Assembly: GCA_010015675.1 (NCBI GenBank)
Contig: ML977011.1
Span: forward strand, 446,158-461,355
Direction of reading: 5' to 3'
Origin: Byssothecium circinans
Lineage: Eukaryota; Ascomycota; Dothideomycetes; Pleosporales; Massarinaceae
Length of the DNA stretch: 15,198 nucleotides
Shown in pieces: positions 7,218 through 15,198 of this stretch (position 1 is its first letter; each line of letters starts with the position of its first letter). Position numbers and translations under genes: made by a program. The notes below the pieces were generated by a model. That model saw nothing but the letters and a program-made list of their open reading frames with translations. It searched no databases and had not been told where the DNA came from.

Positions 7218-8889
7218 ATGGCAGACCGGAAGAAGGTGAAGGCTGCTGATGCATACTTATCAAATGCAAGCACCATCAAAAATAACAAACTTCGCGCAAG
7301 CAAGCAGGGCGAAGACTTCATGATTCAAAAGGGAAAAAACGCTGATAATAAGGTATAACAACCCCCCTATACCTGAATAATTATATACTAACTTAGTAAA
7401 GGCGTGCTCTACTTTCTAGACAAAGAAGTTCTTGCCACGTATTCAGCACCTGCTTGATAGCGCTACAGATGAAAATGAGCGTAAGCAACTTAAGGACATG
7501 CTTCAAATTTAGAGTCGTAATGCAGCGCTCAAGGCCAGGTATAAGAAGAGTATTAGTCTAGTATTAGGTATAACTAATAATATATAGGGAGAGTTAGAAT
7601 CTGCTCTGGATATAGCTAGCTATGGCACGCACTAGAAAGCTAGAATCTGACTACAAAACTGTGAGATCAGTCTTCAAGCCTCAAGAAAAGGTCTGGGCAC
7701 TAGAAGATGAGTTCATGCCACCTTAGTATATTATTAACGCTGCCTCGTCTACTATTAATGAGAGTGTAGAGAGCAGCAAGTCAAGCAAAAGGGGCAAATC
7801 TAACGCAGGCAAAGCGGATAAAAAGACGACGGATATCAAGGAGAAAAAAGAAAAATTTGATATAACAGTGCCTAACCTAAGCAATAAAGAGAGGGAAGAA
7901 TAGATAGAGCTTAGCTACTAGCTACAGGTGAAGAGATACTAGAATAGAGAGCTTAACATTATAGTAGAAAAGTTAAGGATTCTCTATTATTAAGGGCTAA
8001 AGGGATTTATTCTACGCATGCCGCAAGGCATGTTTATTATAAGTGTAACGCAACTAACCTAATACCATAGCTAATACTAAGCAGCGCTATATCTAGTGGC
8101 TTAACCTAACACTCAATGACTAAGTCACTCTTCTAGTGGCTGGAAAGAAGCTAGTACGTTTAGGATAGGTAAGTGGGGTATTAGACCTAGTATTAGTCTA
8201 GAACTAACCATTGATAGGCTAGTGCTACTTAAAAGGTGTTCAAGAAGACTAAATTAAAGCTACCTATGCGATAGGGTTAAGTAAGTATAGCATTAGTTAG
8301 GGTATTAGGCATAAGCTAACTATAACAGATCATCACTGCAAGGTCAGCACTATAGAAGTTAGAAGTGCCTTATAGATACCTGATTGGCGTTGACACTAAG
8401 TCAAAGATGCCTGTTCCGCTATTCCCTATGCTATTCCCCTAATAACAACGCGTGCTACTCTCTCTAATCTACTAAGCACAGCGTGATGGGGATTATGCAG
8501 ACTCTACTATCTAACTCTTTCGCGATGGTAAAGCATGCAAGCTTCCTAGTGCGTATAATCTACGCACTATTAAAGACTATAGCGCACATTTCCCTAAGGT
8601 ATAGGGCGAGAATGTAGGATATGCTGTAGATCTACTTAACCATATCATTATAGAACTTCCTATAGAGAATACTTCCCAAGGCGAACCAATGGAAGGTGTG
8701 CAAATGGAAGAAGATGCAATAGAAGGTATAGAGCTAGAGGTTCCCTATCAAGGCTACAATAATAGTGTAAAGATGCCTAACATTACGAAATTCATAGAGC
8801 TTAAGAGGCTAGGTGATGAGGGTGACGTTAATCCAAGTCTGTATTTAGTAGATAGTATAGACATAGAGACTATATGCTCTAGGGATTAG
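7218..8889 (+). pseudogene. Unknown basic protein gene in the Helitron, six exons
   Basis: No family was recognised. The ATG at 7218 starts an exon (to 7352) that joins 7420-7538, 7588 to about 8031, about 8097-8168, 8223-8280 and 8329-8889 in one frame of about 463 codons. Introns show GTATAA, GTAAGT and GTAAGT donors and CTAAC or CTAAT branch points; the one near 8032-8096 is least certain. The protein begins MADRKKVKAADAYLS, is rich in Lys and Glu in its first half (KSSKRGKSNAGKADKK near 7775-7825, likely nuclear; a coiled coil is possible), and has a more ordered second half (VPYRYLIGVDTK, VLLSLIYQAQRDGDYAD, FPKVWGENVGYAVDLL), ending acidic. About a dozen RIP-type stops interrupt it. Reading past TAG 8887-8889 reaches TAA TAA TAG at 9004-9012, an alternative end. 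It diverges from the H3-like gene, so the two may work together; that is inference. Confidence 0.6.
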
Positions 8890-9050
8890 GATATGGTTAC
8901 AGAGTATTAGGCTATAGTATTAGGCGCTCTATCCATCTAGATAGATTAGGGAAACTTTCATAGGAATGCTTATATTATAGGAAACCACCCTTACAAAACC
9001 TCTTAATAATAGTGGTATTGGTCTAGGTATTAGACCTAGAAAATAGTCTG
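8890..9050. other. Short gap between convergent genes
   Basis: Lies between the likely end of the unknown plus-strand gene and the end of RepHel on the minus strand. It contains paired GTATTAG motifs at 8904-8923 and 9014-9039. No terminator or polyadenylation signal stands out. Confidence 0.4.
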
Positions 9051-12000
9051 CTACACTATAACGTGATGATGCGCCCTACGCCTTATATCCCGCTCTTACA
9101 TCTCTGATACCTTGCTTCTCTTTTGCTTCAACTACTAATAGGAAAACACATCCTTAAACATTAAACCATCAACAGTCTTAACCCTTGAAAGCGCAACGTA
9201 TATTAAGCTAGGGCAGTAATCTCGCTCCCTACTAACCGTGATCACAGCCTTATCCACACTTAAACCCTAGGATTTATGAACTGTAATAGCCCAGGCAAGT
9301 GTAATAGGGAATTGAATACGCACATGCATACTCTAATTAACAGTAAATTCCTAAATAAGAGGAAACACTAGAATAACCTTTGTACCATCTGGAAGGCTGT
9401 AAAGACATAGCCTATCATACTTATCTATAGCAACTAATACCGCCTTTAGTGTAGCCTTGCGACAATCCTAGGTATTAGGCTGCTAAAGGATATTATTGAT
9501 AACCCCTATAGCCTTATTAACTAAACTACGCTCTGTCTAGATATTGTTAAGTAGCATAACCTAGGCACCAATAAATACAGGGAGCTGGTTATGGAGATTC
9601 CCCGCATCCTTAGTAGACACCTTCTCTTAATCTTAACTATCATGTGTGGCCTATAAAATAAGGATAGGCTGGCTAGAGTCCTAGAGGTAGTTATGATTAA
9701 TAGTAGCTACCTCTATCCTCTTTGCGTATATACGTAAGGTAGAATTAAAGGAGTTCCGTTCTACCTCGCTAAGCTCAACGCTGCAGCGTTTCATAAGGAG
9801 AAGCTAGTCATGGACATTAGGCTTCTCCTCACGGATACGTGTAAGAGCATCACGGAAGGAAGCCTATTTAGAACCCTGCTAGCGCATAACTACATCTAGA
9901 ATAATAGTTCTAGTAAATAGTTTATATAGCGCCGCACCAGCTATATCTGAAGAGCTGTAGCTCTTTGTAGTATCAAACATAGGCCTTCTCATAATAGGGG
10001 GTAACTAGTAAAAATCACTAGCTAGGATAATATTTAAACCACTAAAAGGATAGCTGGCCTATGCTAGAAAGATCTTACGGCACCTCATATCTAACCACGC
10101 TAGTGTTGTTAGCCCTACCATAGACTTCTCATCTATAATAAGGTAATAAACATTAGTAAATAGCGCTTAGGTCTAAGCTAACGCTGCTAGAGCAAGAGGT
10201 GGAAGCACACCACCAGGAGGTTGAATTAGTATGCGGAAGGTAGAGTGGATAGTCTTTCCTAAAATAAGAAAAGTGGCTACTCTAGTTAGTGCGTACCATA
10301 TAATAGGTGATTTCTTCCTTAAAGCCCTCGCAATACTATCCATAGTAGAGGTTATAACCTTAATAGCGTACGTCTTTCCAGTACCACCCTGGCCGTCAAG
10401 GTTAAGAAGAAGCTACTCTGGCCTATTCCTATCTAGGTAGGCTTGATAATGATTAATGATGAGATTAAACAGTAGCCACTATTTAGACTAAAGGGTATTA
10501 GGTGAGGTATTAGGTCTAGTAGCGTAATTGACTAGATGAGCTGTCTTCATCTCCTTCTAATATTAACGTGCATTAAGGCCGTAACTATCCTTATGCTCAG
10601 GTACGTTCTAATCCTTCTCTAGATCAACTAGCTAACTGCCTAGGTTATCCTTATTAATGATAACACCATCAGCACTAGGGAGACGACTAGTAAGCTTATT
10701 CTATGATGACTTATCTACTAAATCCACGTCTTCCTAATCTAGATCTTCTTCCTTATTTTTAGGTAACACCTCTCCAAAGCTATCAGGTAAAGGGTGATTG
10801 CATACCAACAGGCAGTTCCGATAGGCTTGCAAGAATAACTAGTACTCCTGGCCGGCAAAGGTCCTTACATCTAATACCTGTCGAAATGGATGATGTAGCA
10901 TAAGCTTGACGTGAGAGAAGTCTTCCCTATCTAACTCAGGAGAGTATAGAGGGTAAAACTTTAAAATCCTAGGCCTAGCCTAGGGCCTAACTCAATTCTT
11001 TGCATGGTCATAATAAAGAAGGTAGTCTAAATAGGATACGGCTTTAAGTAACGGAGGCCTCTCCTTGTATTTTACTAGTACAGAACGGCCCTTAGTAAAC
11101 TAAGGTGTATCTTTCTTAAATACTTTATCATCAACTTAATAATTAGCTTGAAAGACGTACGTCTTAGGCTGATCCTCCTTATAATAAAGGTTAACGTTAA
11201 GAATAGTATGACTACAATCCGTAAGGGGTAGATTAAAGAGGATGTGGCAAACTTCCTAAGCGCTATAGTCCCTCTAGCCCACTAATTTATTCATTAACTT
11301 TGCTATAAACTTGAACATAGCATTCTCAGACTAGATATAAGGTAGTATCTTAGTAGCCATATCCTTAAACAACGTCGTCTGCTGCTCTACCTTACTAACA
11401 TATAGACTAACATATTAAACAACACCTGTAGTACTAGTGCAAGGCTATATATTAGTATTAGCCCGCCAGCCTAATACTAGAGTTCGACAGTACGCGTTTA
11501 GAAGTGGATGATTCCGTTGAGCGTAGAGACGGTAAAAAGACTTCCTAGCTAATTTAGTGAAGTAGGGATTAGCTGTACGTGGCTAGGGAGCCTTAAAGCG
11601 ATAGACTACCTCACCCATCTTCTTGTTTTTCCTTTGGTAGTAACTAAGATGACATACATGTATGTAGCACTTAGTCAAGATAGTAGCAAGTTCATGAAAG
11701 TTAAAAACTATCTGATCAAATGTAAGAGATAAGGGGGAGCCATATGAATGCTCTAGAGTAGCCTTGTATGGGTTAGGATGAATAGCGCTAATGTAATAGC
11801 CCCAATACTTTGCTAATCATCACTTCTTAAGCTTAGTAGCATTCTAAGCTAAATACTAATTAGGATGAGGTGCATCCCTATAGTAGTATAGGCCATAGTT
11901 ATGAGTACTACTATGGCCTTGCCACTCGTAATAATGCTAGAAGTTAATAAGGTTAAACTTAGGCGTCATAACATGCTTCTTAAATAGTTTAAATCGACGG

Positions 12001-12188
12001 TAGAACTAGTAAGCAATAATGTGTAGGTTATCGCGTATGAAATCCTGTACTAGCCTTACTTGACGTGCATTAGTTGTAGTCTACTACTTAGTAAAGGCCT
12101 CCTCTCCCATAAATCTCATGAGATCAGCCTAATGGTAATCCGCAGCAGAGTATATAACAAATAGATGAGGACATCGCAGCTGACGAAC

Positions 12189-12253
12189 CTATTAATAAAA
12201 GTTAGATGTTAATAATAAGGGTATTAGCTAGGTATTAGGTAGACTACACGTAC
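12189..12253 (-). other. Intron of RepHel
   Basis: 65 bp, donor GTACGT, CTAAC branch point 12 bases from the acceptor AATAG. Removing it joins the two RepHel frames exactly at a codon boundary, which is strong support. It contains CTAATACCTAGCTAATAC (12221-12239 on the minus strand), the pair seen in introns of the other two Helitron genes. Confidence 0.8.
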
Positions 12254-13708
12254 TATAGCCTTCAGGTTTATACCCTCTACTTTCTAATACGCATAAGAAC
12301 CTTAAATAGAGGCAGAGAACTATACTACAGCGTTAATCAAACTCTGCCCACCATTAGCGCTGTTAAACTGAGCTTGAATATCCTCAGCTATCATAGAAGC
12401 GCCGTCTAGTGTCTTCCTTATAAAGAAACCCACCTTTGTAGTAGTTTGCCTGCGGAGAAGTGTATTAAAGGTAGTAAAATGGAAACGTAAGTAATAAGCA
12501 AAACGTCCATCCTTATAGCTTATCATATGCTGAACATAGTCCGCATATGCAACCTCTCGCATCCTTAGTTGCATATAGTCACTAATTCCATTTAGATACA
12601 AGGTAGGAAATGCAAGACTAAGGATCTTTTCCTAATTGCTATATTCAGAAATAGGTGTCCTTCGCACTGAGCCCATAGTAAGGTAGGAAGGTCTTGATTA
12701 GATTTAACAACGCAAAGTCTTAAATTCACTAACATTAGGAACAATATTAGGAACCATGGTCGTGTTAGCTCTATTATCGTTATTATCGTCCTTATCAAAA
12801 ATCAAGCTACTATCATAGTAGGAATCCGCGCTAGTATTAGGCCTAGTATTAGGTGGTGACCCATCTAGTGTATAGGTAGTCGCAGCAGGTATAGATGGTA
12901 GGGGTGAATAGTCTAGCGTATAGGATGGCGACACTAGCTCTTACGTATTAGGATAATCCCCTAGCCTAATATCTATATCCCTATGCTAAAGCACAGTAAA
13001 TTAATCATCTACATACCTATCAATAGGGAGTTCTTGAATAGCCTTATCATTAATAACAATATCACTATATCTAGAGTGATGTGCCTTTAACTATTACAGC
13101 CAACGCAACACTATAGTGCACCTTACTTTCCAACTCTTCTTGAATTGACGTTCAACTAAAGCGTGGTCGTCCTCATCTAAATATGGTAGTTTAAGGATAA
13201 TAATATCAAGCTTAGATAGAAGGACAGGAAGCCTTGAAAATACCCTAGCTACATTGACGGCGAAATGATATATATGCCCTCTGTACTTATACTACTGCCC
13301 ATGATGCTAACATATCTGCATAAAACAGTGAACCTAGGCAATAAGCATCTCCTTAACATTAGTAAGAGAAGGGAGGTTAGGCATTACACCTAGATCCATA
13401 TTATTTGCAGTACTAAATATAGGCACCTAATCCTCTTCAGCACTATGTTTAACGCGATTAGTTAAACAGGCAGTATATTCCCCATGGCAAACGTTTAGGC
13501 GAAACCAATGACAGTTGTAAATTATACACGTCTCTATCTCTTCTTTCTTAAGTGCGTTGTAAAACGTAGAGATATACGTTTTATCTTGATCAGATAATGT
13601 AGGATTAGAAAGATAGGAACTGTCGTCCTGAATTCGTAATAGGGGCTCTTCTAGAGGGAAGTCATATATATTCTCTTCTACCTCTATAAGCATCTCTCTA
13701 TCTACACT

Positions 13709-13810
13709 ATTATTAAACTCATTAACCACATGTTCTTAAGACTTAGCTACTGCTATACCATTATCTAACTCATCAACTACATGTTCTTTAGACTTAGCTA
13801 CTGTGTAGGT
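13709..13810 (-). repeat. In-frame 51-bp tandem repeat inside RepHel
   Basis: Two units of 51 bp (17 codons) encode VAKSKEHVVDELDN and VAKS-stop-EHVVNEFNN on the minus strand, with mostly transition differences. It lies in the variable N-terminal third of RepHel. Confidence 0.75.
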
Positions 13811-14416
13811 TGTACGACTAATACCAGGACTAATACTAGAGCAAGTATCGCGTGATTGCACTAAAGATGGAGGGGTATTCTATAAAACACCCTCCCCTTG
13901 CTATTATGAATACCACGGCTGTGATATAGAATGTATTACGGCCATCCATGGTAATAGTTGACTAGAAAGCGTTTATAACAATGATAGGGGTTCAATGGGA
14001 GTCATGGCGCTTAGCAGTGCTAATAGGGGAAGTTAGGATAAGTAAGGTAATAGTAACGTATTTAAAGACTAAGACGGTGGCCTAATACTAAGACTAATAC
14101 CAGCCGCACGAAGAAGCTGCTGCTTAAGTGGAGTCCCTAGTACGGTTAGCGCATACAGCGTAGACATTAGTATAGATTAAGGTTAGACTAGCGTTAGAGT
14201 ACGGAGAATACTAGATAAAGGACTAGAGTCTGACGTTAGCGTTGCGTGATACTTCGTAGGGGGTGCAGCTTTATGCTCTAACGTATTTGCTCGCCATTTA
14301 TAACTCTAAGTAACTGTAAGGCAAGCCTGACAGTTCTTCTTCTATTTATTATTGCGAAATTAATCAACGCCAGGCGTAAGAGGTGCGTTGCAGTAATTGC
14401 AGTGTAGAACATCCAT

Positions 14417-14862
14417 AATAACGTGTAAGGGTACGTGGATGGAGGGAAGTAGTATTAGGTAGTATTATAAGGTATTAGGCCTATAGTGTAGCGAATTTTT
14501 TCTTTATAACATAGGGTTTAGTCATGTTGCCGCATGCAGTGGCTAGTAGACAAAGTAGCGTAAGCAGCTTTTAGACCCTAAGCCCCTGTTTTACTGCCTA
14601 ATACAGGACACGCGACACGCGTATTAGTCGTGATTCTAAAGAACATCATTCAAAAAACACTGTTTTATCCACGCATACCTATTACAATGAATTAAATATA
14701 GGCTGCTATTAGTAGAACTATCAAGGGTACAGTTTTTAGCATATATAGAAAAATCAGCAATGAAATTCAATAGGTAGAAGTACGTCAAAATGCGATTTTT
14801 TAGAAGCCCTTAGGCGCGATTTAGATTGTAGATTTGCTACGCTCGTTCCTTACTCCACAAAA
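14417..14862 (-). promoter_or_regulatory. Helitron 5' end and RepHel leader
   Basis: 446 bp upstream of the RepHel start codon to the inferred 5' tip. No coding is seen. It holds a triple GTATTAG cluster (14452-14482, the middle unit decayed), two single motifs (about 14597 and 14621) and ACACGCG twice in tandem (14608-14621). The RepHel promoter is presumably here. Confidence 0.45.
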
Positions 14863-15125
14863 TAATAACTTTATATAACGTATAATACTTAGATCTATTA
14901 GTTTATTAACTAAAAGTAAAAGTACACGTATATAGATATAAGCTTATAATACTTATAGATAGTAAAACTGCATAGACAATTATCTCCTTATAAGTAGCTA
15001 AAAAATATAATATACTTTATTAAAATAAGGAATATTTAATATAAGTAATATTAGCTAATAATAGACTAATATCTTATAGTAGTAGCTTCTTAAAGTTAGA
15101 AACTTAAGAAGTATTATTCTACATA
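14863..15125 (+). pseudogene. Ty3/gypsy copy B continued: gag end and protease
   Basis: Resumes copy B after the Helitron. Bases 14863-15123 align with copy A 536-796 with almost only transitions, copy B being the more AT-rich. The protease active site is at 14958-14966, read D-S-K. It is interrupted at 15124-15125 (TA) by the next pogo-like element. Confidence 0.85.
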
Positions 15126-15198
15126 ACGTAAAGCACCACCGAACCGCCCACACCACCGAACCGCTCAAAAGCTTGGCATTAGAAAATCAAAACAGGAT
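15126..15198. mobile_element. Pogo/Fot1-like element, left end only
   Basis: Begins ACGTAAAGCACCACCGAACC directly after a TA (15124-15125). The first 40 bp match the terminal repeat of the central Fot1-like element, with the 17-bp unit CACCACCGAACCGCCCA twice in tandem, the second ending CGCTCA. Beyond that it diverges and resembles the end at 282-324. It shows essentially no RIP decay, unlike the other ends. The element continues past the window. Confidence 0.8.

Larger units (their letters stand above)
9051..14416 (-). pseudogene. Helitron RepHel transposase (HUH Rep plus PIF1-type helicase)
   Basis: Rolling-circle transposase and 5'-3' DNA helicase. Exon 1 (14416-12254, 721 codons) and exon 2 (12188-9051, 1046 codons) join in phase 0 across intron 12189-12253 (donor GTACGT, branch CTAAC, acceptor AATAG), about 1766 residues, normal for fungal RepHel. 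In order: a Cys-rich start (CNYCN, then CQAC); low-complexity stretches; a region resembling the DUF6570 domain of fungal Helitrons (about 13000-13500, including NNMDLG and VKEMLIA); the Helitron-like N domain (YKDGRFAYYLRFHFTTFNTL, CPHLFVIYSAADYH); the HUH motif at 11892-11903 now H-N-Y; the two-tyrosine motif YVSLYVSK at 11391-11414; then the helicase with Walker A GQGGTGKT (about 10373-10396), Walker B IIDEKS (about 10123-10140), TVHKS-stop-GLS (about 9264-9290) and YVALSRV (9180-9200). Dozens of RIP stops but no indel detected. Confidence 0.9.
5601..14627. repeat. Dispersed CTAATAC/GTATTAG motif, mostly in pairs
   Basis: Occurrences, on either strand, include 5601, 5652, 5803-5830, 6028-6048, 6228, 6295-6319, 6622-6640, 6895-6916, 7176-7193, 7550-7568, 8059-8081, 8178-8201, 8302, 8904-8923, 9014-9039, 9434, 9472, 10494-10519, 11455-11480, 12221-12239, 12284, 12831-12853, 12945, 13818-13839, 14081-14103, 14452-14482, 14597 and 14621. 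Typical pairs read CTAATACTAAGCCTAATAC or GTATTAGTCTAGTATTAGG, with a spacing of about 9-12 bp. None was found in the gypsy or pogo sequences of the window. Some lie in introns, some between genes, some inside RepHel coding (for example as Pro-Asn-Thr repeats near 12831-12853). Confidence 0.8.
5358..14862 (-). mobile_element. Autonomous-type Helitron carrying two extra genes
   Basis: Boundaries come from comparing the two gypsy copies: copy B matches copy A (535/536) up to A5357 and resumes at T14863 with no target duplication. Insertion between A and T is the Helitron rule. The RepHel gene runs on the minus strand, so the element's 5' end is at 14862 (reading TTTTGTGGAG, where TC is usual and C-to-T decay could explain it) and its 3' end is at 5358, six bases beyond a strong hairpin. 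A clean CTRR end is not visible (GGATCT at the tip), so the ends may be off by a few bases. Contents: RepHel, a histone H3-like gene and an unknown gene, all with introns. RIP-type stops are scattered throughout, but coding frames are otherwise conserved. Confidence 0.85.

Noticed and set aside
8017..8032. Hairpin CATGCC-GCAA-GGCATG
   Set aside because: A perfect 6-bp stem, but it lies within an exon of the unknown gene and is short enough to be chance.
10231..10440. Plus-strand open frame of 69 codons
   Set aside because: It is antisense to the Walker A region of the RepHel helicase.
5601..14627. CRISPR-like array from the recurring CTAATAC motif
   Set aside because: Units are far too short, unevenly spaced and on both strands, and the genome is evidently fungal.

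Overview
The window looks like a transposon graveyard from a filamentous ascomycete fungus (Pezizomycotina). Three things point there: massive C-to-T/G-to-A decay at CpA/TpG sites, typical of repeat-induced point mutation (RIP), where Gln and Trp codons repeatedly read as TAG/TAA; Fot1/pogo, Ty3/gypsy and Helitron elements of fungal type; and short introns with GTAAGT-like donors, CTAAC branch points and YAG acceptors. No intact host gene was recognised.

Layout: 1-324 is the right end of a pogo/Fot1-like element. 325-1929 is a RIP-degraded Ty3/gypsy fragment (copy A: protease and reverse transcriptase). 1930-3778 is a full-length Fot1/pogo element with 59-bp terminal inverted repeats, TA target duplications and a broken transposase on the minus strand. 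3781-5357 plus 14863-15123 is a second gypsy copy (copy B: gag with zinc knuckle, then protease), split by a 9.5-kb Helitron at 5358-14862. At 15126 the left end of a third pogo-like element starts in a TA inside copy B.

The Helitron is the interesting part. It carries three spliced genes: a complete RepHel transposase (about 1766 codons, one intron, minus strand 14416-9051); a histone H3-like gene with a CenH3-like insertion in loop 1 (minus strand 6401-5585); and an unknown basic protein of about 460 residues (plus strand 7218-8889). The last two diverge from a shared 816-bp intergenic region rich in palindromes. A short motif, CTAATAC/GTATTAG, usually paired, recurs about 30 times throughout the Helitron and is absent from its flanks; eight of nine inferred introns, in all three genes, contain it.

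The depth of RIP differs between layers: gypsy heaviest, Helitron intermediate, central pogo lighter, and the visible 73 bp of the rightmost pogo almost clean. This suggests the order of arrival. RIP has hit key residues (HUH His to Tyr in Rep, three Cys to Tyr in the gag knuckle), so everything here is probably non-functional as it stands. All family assignments were made by eye from motifs, without database searches.
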